Source: Flavihumibacter stibioxidans (GTDB lineage Bacteria > Bacteroidota > Bacteroidia > Chitinophagales > Chitinophagaceae). From it: DNA of 64,000 bases. Positions 29,825-40,400 of this stretch are shown one piece after another. Within the stretch, counting starts at the first letter, position 1, and every line of letters starts with the position of its first letter. The notes below the pieces were generated by a model that saw only the letters and a program-made list of their open reading frames with translations, made no database searches and was not told the DNA's origin. The position numbers and the translations under genes were made by a program. The DNA lies in NCBI RefSeq assembly GCF_014332695.1, contig NZ_MBUA01000030.1, positions 143,320-207,319 on the forward strand, read 5' to 3'.

Positions 29825-31051
29825 TTAAATTAATTTGCCTTCGAAGGCTTGTTTGAGAATGGATTGCCGGAGGGATTCTGCCTGCTGCAGACTGGTTTTG
29901 ATGGTTGCCTCCAGATTATCGGCTACAGAGAGGCGGGATTCGATTTCGGCGACGATTTGGTGTTGCTCAGGCTCCATAGGGACCTTAATTTCAAAGCTTT
30001 TCAATTTCGGAACATCAATACTGTCAACAGTTGTTCCATCTTTCGAAAAACTATCACGAATAACAGATTCCTTAGAAACACAATACCAATAAACATATTC
30101 AGAAGAAAACCCTTCATTTAATGTAAGAGATTGTAAATCCTGGTTAGTGGTTAAATCATTACCAGCTATAGCAATTGGCAAAACCCGTCTTAGGATTCCA
30201 CTTCTAACAACAAAAAGAATTGACCCTTCCTTTATCATCTTTGCAGATGATTGTCCTATTGATCCTTTAGTGATTTTATCTCCTGAATCGAGAATTTTTT
30301 TATATTTCATATCCTTCGGAGTGACCCAAAGAATATTGCCATTTAACCAATATTCTTGCATTCGTTTTGAAGGGGTGCCACCACCAGTCCAATGTCCAAT
30401 TTTATTCAAATTGACAATTCGCCACCCCTCCGGCAATTCTCCCTCCTTTACATGCTCATTGGTCAACCGGCCTTCAAAAGCCCATTTCAATACCGCCTGC
30501 CGGTAGGTTTTTAATTGCTGCTGTGCGGTTTTCAGTTGCTCAATGGATTTGTCGAGTTCACTGAAAAGTTCTTCGATTTTGGAGACGATGACCTTTTGAA
30601 TCGAAAGGACAGGTAATGGTATTGGTATTGCTGAAAGACTTCCCTTTGTAAGTTTTAATCTTGTAGTACCATTTACATAAAACTTATAATCAATCGAGTT
30701 TAAGTAATACAAAATAAAGTCATTTAGCGAAACACCAATTTTACCTTTAAGAATATGAGCATGGTTATTAACCCAAGTCCTACCAACTATTTTATATGCC
30801 TTAGGTTTTGAACGATCTAAAAAAGGAGCACCGTCTTCCCCAATTAAAACATATTCTCCCTCTGTTAAATAACCATCAATCAAGCCAACTTGCCCTGTCG
30901 CCCCATAATATGGATATAAATCACTTTTGGCCTTCCCATTAATTCTTTTCTGACGTTCCCTAGAATTAATGGGTTTTCTAAGATTGTCTAAAATATCCAC
31001 TGCTTCAGTTAATAAAACTGTTTTCCATTTTTTGCTCAAATCAGAAATCAT
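29825..31051 (-). CDS. hsdS: HsdS, type I restriction specificity subunit
   Basis: DNA recognition subunit with two target recognition domains (about residues 10-150 and 205-370), each followed by a conserved helical spacer: [20 protein letters not shown] and [19 protein letters not shown]. The repeated phrases [14 protein letters not shown] and [14 protein letters not shown] end each half. Length 408 aa is normal. It overlaps the Gp37/Gp68 gene by 4 bp upstream and precedes the small unknown gene by 2 bp. The bipartite target sequence cannot be deduced. Confidence 0.95.
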   Translation of the reverse strand: MISDLSKKWKTVLLTEAVDILDNLRKPINSRERQKRINGKAKSDLYPYYGATGQVGLIDGYLTEGEYVLIGEDGAPFLDRSKPKAYKIVGRTWVNNHAHILKGKIGVSLNDFILYYLNSIDYKFYVNGTTRLKLTKGSLSAIPIPLPVLSIQKVIVSKIEELFSELDKSIEQLKTAQQQLKTYRQAVLKWAFEGRLTNEHVKEGELPEGWRIVNLNKIGHWTGGGTPSKRMQEYWLNGNILWVTPKDMKYKKILDSGDKITKGSIGQSSAKMIKEGSILFVVRSGILRRVLPIAIAGNDLTTNQDLQSLTLNEGFSSEYVYWYCVSKESVIRDSFSKDGTTVDSIDVPKLKSFEIKVPMEPEQHQIVAEIESRLSVADNLEATIKTSLQQAESLRQSILKQAFEGKLI

Positions 31052-31770
31052 AATTCCGCTATATTATACTCCGGCATTTCGTCATAAGTCCTGCCATTTA
31101 ACATCCTGCCGGTTTTCTTTTTATTGGTTCCGCCCCATTGTTTAAAAAAGAAGGCAACATTTGCATTTTTACATTGATCCATAATGTCCAGCACCCAGTC
31201 TTCATCCATCGGTCGGGCTTTCCTGCCACTTTCTCCTCCTACAATCACCCAGTCGATGCCCCGAAGATCCATATTCTGCAATGGTCCAATCAGGGGTTCG
31301 CAGGACAAAAACTTTGTCCTGGCATGCGTCTTTCGTAGATATTCAATGCGGTCTTTTACCTTATCATTTTCCACCGAAACACCCATCCAGATATTATGTG
31401 ACCAGGTCAGTTCCTTGTCCAGTTTTAACAGCCTGTCCGCCCGCTTGGTTAGTATCTGGAACGTATGTTGCGGGTTCTCATTCATTACCTTGAAGACCTT
31501 CTTTATAAAATCCAGCGGTACATCCTTATGAAACAAATCACTCATGGAATTCACAAACACCACTTTCTGCTTTTTCCAGGTGTAAGGAAGCATTAATGCA
31601 TCTTCATGTATTGCCAGTTTAAAAGCATCTTTATACTTTTCGACCCCCATTGCCTGAAGGCGCTTTGCCATCACTTCGGCATAACAATGCTTGCAACCGG
31701 CAGAAATCTTGGTACAACCGGTCACCGGATTCCAGGTCAACTCCGTCCATTCAATACTTGAAGCAGACAT
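31048..31770 (-). CDS. Phage Gp37/Gp68-family (DUF5131) three-Cys protein
   Basis: A 240-aa protein with [20 protein letters not shown] at the N-terminus: C19, C26 and C29 form the three-cysteine motif that in this family resembles a radical SAM iron-sulfur site. [23 protein letters not shown] and [15 protein letters not shown] are further family blocks. It is encoded between tcmP (2 bp upstream) and hsdS (4-bp overlap). The pairing with TcmP is the known genomic association for this family; the chemistry is undetermined, and a nucleic-acid modification is inference. Confidence 0.88.
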   Translation of the reverse strand: MSASSIEWTELTWNPVTGCTKISAGCKHCYAEVMAKRLQAMGVEKYKDAFKLAIHEDALMLPYTWKKQKVVFVNSMSDLFHKDVPLDFIKKVFKVMNENPQHTFQILTKRADRLLKLDKELTWSHNIWMGVSVENDKVKDRIEYLRKTHARTKFLSCEPLIGPLQNMDLRGIDWVIVGGESGRKARPMDEDWVLDIMDQCKNANVAFFFKQWGGTNKKKTGRMLNGRTYDEMPEYNIAEL

Positions 31771-31772
31771 AA

Positions 31773-32888
31773 TTATTTAATTGTATAGTTAACAACAATT
31801 TTTTTCTTGAATACATTTTCATAACTAATTCCAGGAGTTAGTCCACTATAATCAATTTTCTCTTCCTTTTTTAGCTTTTTCAATACTGTGGTTGAGTGAC
31901 CGGGAATATGGCCGGATTCATATGTATAAATTAGCACTTGCATATTGTTAATCAAATGACCTGATAGAATTAAAACCTCTAATTCCTCTTTAAACTTTTC
32001 GACCTTAGTCATTTGCCTGCCACCAAACAAATCTCCCTGCACCTTTTTTGCATCTTCATCAATATCAAAATTCGCCTCTCCATTGGTAGCATTTCTCCTC
32101 CATGCAATATCCAAAAATTTATCTACTGCTCGATAGTGTTTCGCACCAAAAATTATACCGTATATATTAGCGCCTTTGCGCAAAGAAAATGGAAACAATT
32201 GCAGGTTTGTACTTTCTGGCAATCTTCGTTTCACTTCATTAAGTATAAACCTATGAACATTCTGATACTTGTTTTGCTTTAAATCATCCATATCTATGTT
32301 AAGCACTCTTTTAAACTCTTCAGCACTTCCTAATCGCCAAAAATAGGACGATGAAACGAAATAAATGAAATCTACAGCCTTTAACTTTTCCAGTTCATTT
32401 AGGAACTGTTGAGATATAAACTTAACACCGTTTTGATCTAAATAGACCAAGGAAGGCGAACTCTTTATATTTGGCAATAGTTTAAAAAACAACGTATCTG
32501 CATCTTCATTAAAATATTGAATTGAAACAAAATGCCTAAGCTTTGGATTTAAATTGAGATACTCCTCTACGTTTTGTTTTAATAATTCAAATTTCTGTTG
32601 TTTATACTTATTAGGTTCAAACTCATTAAAGTATAATTCAATTTTAGTATCGGTTTTAAAAAACAATCCTAGATAGGTGTTTATTTTATTTAGTAACCTT
32701 ATTGGAGATCCTGGCACTTCAATTTGATCATAACCCGGGCCTGAGAAAAAATCAAATATTTGAATTTTTGGAATTACTTTCTGAGTTATAAATGTAGGAA
32801 GCCACGCCTCTGCATAATCTTCGAATATCTCCAATTTTGTTTTAGTTGTTTCATCGAATGGTTCAGAATGTAAATCTTTATATGGCAT
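31773..32888 (-). CDS. tcmP: Three-Cys-motif partner protein TcmP
   Basis: A 371-aa protein named for its constant pairing with three-Cys-motif (Gp37/Gp68) proteins, as here 2 bp upstream of that gene. The N-terminus [16 protein letters not shown] and [13 protein letters not shown], with [10 protein letters not shown], are the recognised blocks; the latter resembles a methyltransferase-like glycine loop. ATG 32888 is chosen; the frame extends to a TTG at 32924, but that overlaps the hsdR stop codon and adds a poor sequence. The gene is noticeably AT-richer than hsdR, as is part of hsdS, suggesting separate acquisition. The biochemical role is unknown. Confidence 0.82.
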   Translation of the reverse strand: MPYKDLHSEPFDETTKTKLEIFEDYAEAWLPTFITQKVIPKIQIFDFFSGPGYDQIEVPGSPIRLLNKINTYLGLFFKTDTKIELYFNEFEPNKYKQQKFELLKQNVEEYLNLNPKLRHFVSIQYFNEDADTLFFKLLPNIKSSPSLVYLDQNGVKFISQQFLNELEKLKAVDFIYFVSSSYFWRLGSAEEFKRVLNIDMDDLKQNKYQNVHRFILNEVKRRLPESTNLQLFPFSLRKGANIYGIIFGAKHYRAVDKFLDIAWRRNATNGEANFDIDEDAKKVQGDLFGGRQMTKVEKFKEELEVLILSGHLINNMQVLIYTYESGHIPGHSTTVLKKLKKEEKIDYSGLTPGISYENVFKKKIVVNYTIK

Positions 32889-32920
32889 AGAAAAAGGTTT
32901 ATTGCAAAAAAACAAGAATA

Positions 32921-35677
32921 TCAAGCTACCAGAATTTCATTCAACTCCCCTATTATCCCGTCCGTATCCTCCCCGAACAACTGCCACATTTTTCCCAATC
33001 CACCCTGGGCGTTAAAGGGACTGTAATCAAAATCGTCTCTTTCAATGTGGAAACTGGTGGCCACATGGTCCTTGATCATGCGCAGCCAATGCATCTGCTC
33101 TTCGGTGAATCGATTGTGCCGGCCGGCATTCTGCTTAAATACCCAGGTCTTGAAATTGCTGTCCACCGTTTTGTCAAATATCGTCAACACCGGATCCAGC
33201 CCGGAGAAATGACGCACCAGCGACACCAGGGCAATCAAATCATTCTTCACGCTGCCCTGTGCACCATGCAACTGCTCAAATGCCTCCCAAACCCGTAATG
33301 GCGCCAGCAGGGGTTTCTCGGATTTCAACTGCTCCGCCAGGTCGCGGATCAGCGCATAGGTCAGTTCGCGGCGACGATAGGGTTGGTTATAGAAGATTTG
33401 CAGTGCGGTGATCTCATCCTTGTGCGCTTCCAGCCAGGATTTAAAATCCAGGATCAGCTCTTCCGCTTTTTCCTTCTGATCCTTGTCCCACCCAATATGT
33501 GTTACCTGGTCGATGTTCACCACATCAATAATCTGCTCATGCACCTTCCGCACATTGTCGATATACAGGTTCAACTCGCCATTGAACACCGAACCCGCCG
33601 CATCCAATAGCTGGTCGTGCGCTTCCCGAAATGCAATCTCAATTTGTTCCGGCCCGGCGCCCCCCATCCGCTCTTCCACTTTTTCCCGGATCTCCTGCAA
33701 GGTATCCGGATCATAGGCATCCAACAGGTTGCGGGCAATGGACTGGAGTGATAACCCGCCCGTACGGGATTCCAGTTGCTGGTGTTCCTTTTCCGTCATC
33801 TGTTTGTTCAACCGCAGCAACCGGTTTGCCAGCGAAGTGTAGATATCTTCATCCTTTGCCCCCACGGCCACTGCCTGCAGCAGGTCTTTTAAGGGAACGG
33901 ATGGTTTGCGTTCCAGGGGACGGCTGTCGGTTTTCACACTCTTGCTTACCCCTACCGCATCAATGATCACAAAATGGTCCTTGGCATAAGTGGCACTCGG
34001 GGTAACGGAACGCAGTTCATCCAGGGAAACCGTTCGGGTACCCCTGCCCTTCATCTGTTCGAAATAACTGCGGCTTTTTACATCACGCAGGAAGAAGACG
34101 ATCTCCAGCGGTTTCACATCTGTACCAACTGCAATCATGTCCACTGTGACGGCTATACGCGGATGAAAATTATTTCTGAACTGTGCCAGTGTTCCCTTGG
34201 GATCATCTGCACCGTAGGTGATTTTTTTGCAAAACTCATTGCCCTCTTCAAACTCTTCGCGCACGGTATTGATGATATCATCGGCGTGACTATCTGTTTT
34301 CGCAAAAATCAGGGTCTTGGGCAATTCATCACGCTGGGGAAACATTTCCCTCCAATGCTCCCTGAATGCCCGGATGATGGTACGGATCTGGCTTGGATTC
34401 ACTACGTCATCGTCCAGTTGTTTTGCGCTGTAGGTAATGTCTTCATCCAACTGTTCCCAGCGTTTTCTCCGGCTAAGTTTTTCCCGCTTGTCCACATACT
34501 CGCCTTTCCAGATGGAAGAGCCCCTGCGGGATATCTCCGTTTCGATCAGGTACACGTTATACGGCACCAGTACCCCATCCAGCACGGCTTCTTCATAACC
34601 ATATTCGCTCACCACGTTCTGGTTGAAATAACCGAAAGTGCGGTTGTCGGGAGTAGCCGTCAGTCCCACCTGGAAAGCATCGAAATATTCCACCACCTGT
34701 TTCCAGATATTATAAATACTGCGGTGGCATTCATCAATCACGATGAAATCAAAAAAGTCGATTGGTAGTCTTTCATTGTACACTACCCCCACCGGTTCCC
34801 TGGCTACAAAACTGCTTTCGTTGGGGTTTTCCGTCTCAGCAGATTCCGGCAACTCGGTACCCTTCAGCAGGGAATACAAACGCTGGATGGTGCTGATACA
34901 AACCTGGCTGTCCGGCGCTACGTAGCTGCTTTTGAGTCGCTGGACATTATAGAGTTCGGTGAATTTCCGGTTGTCGTCATTGGGCATGAAGCTCATAAAT
35001 TCCTGCTCGGCCTGTTCGCCCAGGTTTTTGGTATCCACCAGGAAAAGAATGCGTTTGGCCTTGCTGAATTTAAGCAGGCGATAGATACAGGTGATGGCGG
35101 TGAAAGTCTTGCCGGATCCCGTAGCCATCTGTACCAGGGCACGGGGTCGGGCGGATTTGAAAGAAACCTCCAGGTTGGTGATGGCATTAATCTGGCAATC
35201 CCGCAGCCCGTCAGTATCCAGTTTGGGAAGATCCTGCAGGCGGTCGCGCAGGGAGCGTTTCAGCCGGAGCCTTTCTCGAAAGTTTTCAGGCCGGTGAAAG
35301 GAAAAAACAGGCCGGGATCGGGGGCGCGGATCGCCATAATCGGTGAAACGGCTTACATATCCGGTACTTTCATACACAAATAAAAGGGGATCGTTTTGAA
35401 GGTGTTTGAGTTTGCTGACCCTGTATTCATTGGACTGTTCCTCGTGCATGGTCAACCGAACTGCCTCTTCTTCCCTTTTCGCTTCGATCAGTCCTACCGG
35501 TTTCCTATCCACGAAGAGTACATAATCAGCCGGACCGACATCAGTTTGCCATTCCCTGACCGCCACACCGGGGGCAGCGCCCAGATTGATCTGGCTTTTA
35601 TTCTGAACGACCCAGCCGCATTGCGTAAGGGCTAAATCAATGGCATCGCGGGCTATCTGTTCCGGGTTCTGATTCAT
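32921..35677 (-). CDS. hsdR: HsdR, type I restriction endonuclease subunit
   Basis: ATP-driven DNA translocase and nuclease of 918 aa. The N-terminal HSDR_N nuclease is seen in DYVLFVDRKPVGLIEAKRE (Asp...Glu-x-Lys). The Walker A motif MATGSGKTFTA lies near residue 186, the DEAH-type box DECHRSIYN near 312, and SF2 helicase motif VI-like QMKGRGTRTV near 540. The C-terminal region is the helical HsdM/S-binding part. It is the first gene of an eight-gene operon with an ideal promoter 35 bp upstream; 33 bp separate it from tcmP. Confidence 0.96.
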   Translation of the reverse strand: MNQNPEQIARDAIDLALTQCGWVVQNKSQINLGAAPGVAVREWQTDVGPADYVLFVDRKPVGLIEAKREEEAVRLTMHEEQSNEYRVSKLKHLQNDPLLFVYESTGYVSRFTDYGDPRPRSRPVFSFHRPENFRERLRLKRSLRDRLQDLPKLDTDGLRDCQINAITNLEVSFKSARPRALVQMATGSGKTFTAITCIYRLLKFSKAKRILFLVDTKNLGEQAEQEFMSFMPNDDNRKFTELYNVQRLKSSYVAPDSQVCISTIQRLYSLLKGTELPESAETENPNESSFVAREPVGVVYNERLPIDFFDFIVIDECHRSIYNIWKQVVEYFDAFQVGLTATPDNRTFGYFNQNVVSEYGYEEAVLDGVLVPYNVYLIETEISRRGSSIWKGEYVDKREKLSRRKRWEQLDEDITYSAKQLDDDVVNPSQIRTIIRAFREHWREMFPQRDELPKTLIFAKTDSHADDIINTVREEFEEGNEFCKKITYGADDPKGTLAQFRNNFHPRIAVTVDMIAVGTDVKPLEIVFFLRDVKSRSYFEQMKGRGTRTVSLDELRSVTPSATYAKDHFVIIDAVGVSKSVKTDSRPLERKPSVPLKDLLQAVAVGAKDEDIYTSLANRLLRLNKQMTEKEHQQLESRTGGLSLQSIARNLLDAYDPDTLQEIREKVEERMGGAGPEQIEIAFREAHDQLLDAAGSVFNGELNLYIDNVRKVHEQIIDVVNIDQVTHIGWDKDQKEKAEELILDFKSWLEAHKDEITALQIFYNQPYRRRELTYALIRDLAEQLKSEKPLLAPLRVWEAFEQLHGAQGSVKNDLIALVSLVRHFSGLDPVLTIFDKTVDSNFKTWVFKQNAGRHNRFTEEQMHWLRMIKDHVATSFHIERDDFDYSPFNAQGGLGKMWQLFGEDTDGIIGELNEILVA

Positions 35678-35711
35678 GGAAAGGTTAAAAATGAAAAATA
35701 GGCAGTATAGA

Positions 35712-35742
35712 CAAATATATTTTTAAAACAGGAAAAATCAAA
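35712..35742 (-). promoter_or_regulatory. Promoter of the hsd operon
   Basis: On the minus strand TTTG (35739-35742), 19 bp, then TATATTTG (35712-35719): a perfect match to the Bacteroidota consensus TTTG-N19-TAnnTTTG. The start of transcription should be near 35705, giving a leader of about 28 nt before hsdR. Confidence 0.8.
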
Positions 35743-36173
35743 GCACCATTTCACTACTGCCACAACACATAAAAGGGAACCGCCCATAAAGTCTTTTTCA
35801 TTGAGTCCGGCAAAGGCCTGAAATCCTTTGAAATCCCTGAAAGATACCGTTTCTGCTTTTTCACTTCAATCGCAATCAGCGAACCATCAGGTTTTTCCAG
35901 CATAAAATCAACTTCTTTCCCGTCACTGGTACAAAAATGATAGAGGCCGGCTTTTTTTTCAGAAAAACTGAGCAGTTTCATTAATTCCGTAGCCACAAAA
36001 TTCACCCGCAAGTGACCGAATAGTTCCGGACGCTTTACCTGCAAATCTTCCAGATTCAAATCAAGCATATGGCATAATAAAAGACTATCCAGCAAATAGC
36101 CCTTGGGCGATTTGACCAACCGCTTACCGATATTCCGAAACCAGGGAGCCACATCAAAATTCAGGAACATCAA
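35738..36173 (-). pseudogene. Broken C-terminal piece of an AAA ATPase with DUF4143 domain
   Basis: The open part (35754-36173) matches only the C-terminal DUF4143 half of a common AAA ATPase family: WFRNIGKRLVKSPKGYLLDS and the nuclease-like KEVDFMLEKPDGSLIAIEVKK. The N-terminal ATPase (about 250 residues) is absent, with no trace upstream. Near the 3' end the frame shifts: the last residues in frame are foreign, while the expected continuation (NEKDFMGGS, then CGSSEMVL and stop at 35738) appears in the other two frames. It is a relic abutting the hsd promoter. Confidence 0.8.
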
Positions 36174-37015
36174 TTTCAGGATAATTTGGCAAATTCAAGA
36201 TTCAGCAACCTATTTAACCCATCTCCCCTGCCCCGGGTTGCCTGGTATCATTTAAAAAAAACACCGGACTAACCCTGAGCGCCGCCAACAGGTGCGGTGT
36301 TATGAATCGCGGAAGCGTTTCCAAGATACCCCCAATTCCAGCGAATAGAATTCATGTCTTTATTTTTCCCAAATAACACTTTTACTTTTACAGGTAAACA
36401 CCGACACTACTGCCTTACAGTTGCCCTGCCAGAGCTGATTGCACGAAATGTGGGTATGTGAAATATTAAATTGAATTTTAACTTGCACTCCCGCATCGCG
36501 GACAGGACTTACTAAACACAAAAAAAAGTGTATCAAAAAATGATACACCCTCTTAATTTTTTTCCGGACGAACATCAACCTTACGGTTTCATAGAGATTG
36601 TCATTTTGAGGCTTATCCTAACCAATTAATCTGTGGCTACAGATTAGGGAGCACGGACTTAATGTTTCTCAACGCTGCAAAAGGATTTAAATGTCTTTCC
36701 ATAGGATTTGATTATACTTCTCAAGGATTGGGTTTCGTTTACAGGTAATTTAAAGGATTTGGATATACACTGTTTCAAACTTCGGTTTTCATTGATATGG
36801 ATTCCATGGATTTCATACACTTATTTATTCATAGAATCTGGTCTTTTCGTTGTTGCGGATACAAAGTTTAAAAGATTTCTTTTTCGGTCATAACTCTTTC
36901 GATAAAAAAGACGGAACTTTCGACGAATGGCCGCTTTGCAGATTTTTTAAATCGGCAAATAAATCCAGATGGTGCCACTCTTTGCAGCCATATAATAATG
37001 CCATGGACTTAAATA
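36174..37015. other. Gene-free debris region
   Basis: About 840 bp of low-GC sequence. The short frames at 36360-36578 (minus) and 36708-36893 (plus) have no coding character or motif. A variant AAGGATTT word recurs several times between 36670 and 36770. No RNA gene or IS was recognised. Confidence 0.6.
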
Positions 37016-37218
37016 TCAACTCCAAGTAAACCCATCATAATCAATCTGATTGTCTTCTAAAAACCTGCCGAAATCAGTATACTGTCTCCTGTCAATTCCT
37101 CCACCCGCTTGCCGCTGTCATATCCATCAAAGAACAGGCTTCCATTCTCTATAAAATACAGACTCATATCAATGGTCATGCCTTCATACTCCAGGTGAAA
37201 CAGGGTGACTTTATTCAT
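37016..37218 (-). pseudogene. Frameshifted small gene of unknown function
   Basis: From ATG 37218 a frame reads MNKVTLFHLEYEGMTIDMSL, then YFIENGSLFFDGYDSGKRVE, and stops at 37057. The continuation in a neighbouring frame, TDFGRFLEDNQIDYDGFTWS, runs to a stop at 37016 and looks like its original C-terminus. The two parts suggest a frameshift or internal deletion. I do not recognise the family; the relic repeat B lies directly upstream on the same strand. Confidence 0.5.
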
Positions 37219-37257
37219 GCCAATTGATTTTTAAAAGTTGAGTAACCATTCCAATAC

Positions 37258-37368
37258 AAACCGGAAACTATCTGATTTTGCACCTGAAAGCTTTAGCCGG
37301 TGTTAAGGTTGCTTTACCAGCAACTCTTAAATTACTCGCCGGAGCTTTCTTTTTTGTAACTGTGTTCC
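37258..37368. repeat. Diverged relic repeat, copy B
   Basis: Partner of 26761-26869. On the minus strand it reads KKKAPASNLRVAGKATLTPA in an open frame that ends near 37270; copy A preserves NLSIAGKAILTP. A second open frame through the right side (37341-37460) reads SPKTGIGALDFRKTCYWLND, so several gene fragments are stacked here. Confidence 0.7.
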
Positions 37369-37478
37369 CTCAAGTCATTGAGCCAGTAACAGGTTTTGCG
37401 AAAATCCAACGCCCCTATCCCCGTTTTAGGGGATAGGTAAATAGAAACGGATATCACAATTTTACACAAAATGGCGTC

Positions 37479-40400
37479 ATGAGATCAATCCGTAACATAT
37501 TCTATAGCTGGATATTATTCCTACTCTGCCAGTCCCCCATCCAGGCACAGGACTGCGATCCTGCCATTGTCGCCAACCATCCCGGCAAATGGAAACAGGG
37601 TATGCAGGGAAGCTCCAGGGGTGTATCGCCCGCCAGTCTCAGCCGCCAAAGAGAAATCATCCAGGCCATCATCCGGCAAATGCAAAGCAACCATCAGCTC
37701 CGGGGCTTTAATATCAGTTATTCAGGAGTGCATGGTTATCCCAACCCGGACCTGGTCAAAGGCCGGAAAACAGATAGTTACGAAGCCGGTATGGCTATTC
37801 TTCCCATCTACTGCAGCGATGGTGTACTCAAAGAGGCGCATGAAACACCCTTCTGGTTGAGGATCGGATTTAACAATATGCCCGTTACCACTAACGCCAG
37901 CTTCTTTGTGCGCACAAATGAAGAGGAGGAAGACCCGGAAACAGATGTACTCGGCGCCATTGACAGTAAACCTGTAAATGACCGATCCGTCTGGCTGCTG
38001 AAGAGGAATTTTACCGGTGGATTTGGGGTTGGACTCACTGAATACAAATGGATCATCAGTTACCGGGACGAGCTCCCGTTTACCTATCTTACTAAAAAAG
38101 AACTCTGCGCAAAACTGAAAGACTACCATCAAAAGAAACTCAAATATGTCAAATTTGAGTACGAAAAAAAATCCCACAAAGAAAAGCTGGAACGCATTGA
38201 AGAATTTGTCCACAATGCGACCGAAAGAGTACTGAACGAACCGGCCACCAGCCACGCTGAGATCCTTCAACTGTTTGCCTCCAACGGAGATGTGATCGCC
38301 GGATTCCCGGAAACAACCGACCCAAATGCGAGGTGGGTGGTGAAGAACAGAGAAAATTATTTCAATGCCTCTTTACCGCTGCATACGCCACAGTTGATCA
38401 CCCTTACCTTCAGTGTCAATGAAAAGAATGAACAGCAGATGAACACCATGTTTCAACTGGTGGAAGCAATAGATATAAATAATCTCAAAACCCTGCTGGG
38501 CAATCCCAATGCATTTACCAAAGGAAATCCGTCCAAACCAGCGAACACCAAACCAACGCCCCCCAACACCAATAGCAATATCATCATCACCACCGCCTCC
38601 GCTTCCGGCGCAAAGCGTCAAGTCACACCTTATGATATCTACAAAAATGTTCCGGATAAGAAATTTATGCCAACCCCACTGGCGCAAATCACCAATGTAG
38701 TCAGGCTGCCAACGATTCCCCCCGCCATCAGGGCTGCAGCTATGCAGATAACCATGACCAATAACAATCGCCAGGAGATCCTGAAGAAATTATTGTTCGA
38801 CATCCGGCAGCAGTTGAAAGCAGAACAGTTATCCGCAACCGAAAAAATCCTATCCGGCGTCAACAGCAAACCCATCGACCTGGCAGATCTGGGCGTGATG
38901 CTGTTCTATAAGGGCAATACAACGGAGGGACTCTGGTGCCTGGCCCAGGCCGCAGCATTTGATCCTCAGAGTGATTATATCCTGAACAACCTGGCGGGAG
39001 TACTAACCACCAGCGGCGCAGCACCGAGGGCCCTGCCTATCCTGCGATACCTGCAAATGAAGCACCCTAAAAACACCACCGTACTCAACAACCTGGGACA
39101 GGCATGGTTTCAACTGGGTGAATTGACCCGCAGCAAAACAGCGCTGGATAGCTGTTTGCGGTATATGGGTCATCATCCCCAGGCAAATTATACCAGGGCT
39201 GCCATTGCAGAAAAAGAAGGAAAGAACCAGGAGGCTGTAGCTCTAATCCACAAGAGTCTGAAAGGTGCCTACAACAAGGAGACTGAAGAGTTGGCCGGAA
39301 AAAAACGGATTAAAATAGACTGGGGCAACTATTTGAATCTTCGCCGTCCGGTGGAGGTGGCCTATATCAATCCGCTACAGCTTCGCCCGCCGGCACAATG
39401 TACCAACGTAGCCAGTGCCGGTGAACTGGAAAGTCAATGGAAGGCCTGGGAGGCAGCAACGGAAAAAATGACGGCAGGCATCGAAGCCGGAATGGAGGAA
39501 GCCGCATTGAACGCTGAGCAGTATGCGCAGGAAATGGAAAAGAAGAATGGCATTGCCGGTGCTGTTACGCCTTACCGTGGAATTATGTCGGGCAAGGCAT
39601 CCAAACTATATACAAAATTCCTGAAGCAGTTCAGCGAGCTCTCTGCTGAAGCGAATCAATATTTGTCCACCCGCTACAAAAAAGAAGAGGAAGCACTGGA
39701 ACAGCAACTGGAAAAAGCCTACGAATCCATCACTGAGAAATATGCCAAACTGGAGGGTGAGGGCAAAGGTCTGCAAACAGAGGCGCGTTGCCAGGAGTGG
39801 AACAGTGCGTCCAATACATACCTGCAACAAATGGCGGCCCTTCACGATGATTTCAATAACCGATTTAGTGAGCCCATGCGTTCCCTGGCTATTGAAATGA
39901 TGTTCTGGAGCCAGTATCTGCCGGAACCCGTGGCGTTGCGCGAAGGGAAATATTATGAGATGGCTTTAAAAGCTGTACAACCAATATATCTTCCCTCCAA
40001 ATTCATTTACCCCTGCGGTGAGGGACCGCGAAATAAAGCCATCACCAAAGACACCCTTGCTTTTCAACCCTATTGCCCGATCAGTTTTAAATTTAAAATT
40101 AAAGTAGTGAAGGTGACCGGCGACTGCAGCAAACTCGAGTTTGAAATAGAAGCAGCAGGTTTAGTGCTGGGAATGGAAAAAGACTTTGTCAATAAAAAAT
40201 CCACCCTGGCATTTGGTGTGGGTGCCAGCCTTGATTTTGACAGGGATGATCTTATTGGAGAGGCCATTCCACAATTCATAGACCTGACCGGATCGGGCGT
40301 TGGGGGAAAATTCCAGGGCTTCATTGAATTCAACAGGGATGGCACCATAGCCGATGCCGGCGTTCGCGGGGAAGCCAGTCTGGAAGGCCCTTTGACCGAC

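Noticed and set aside
36360..36578. 72-aa minus-strand frame
   Set aside because: No domain, low-complexity composition and no neighbour context; treated as chance.
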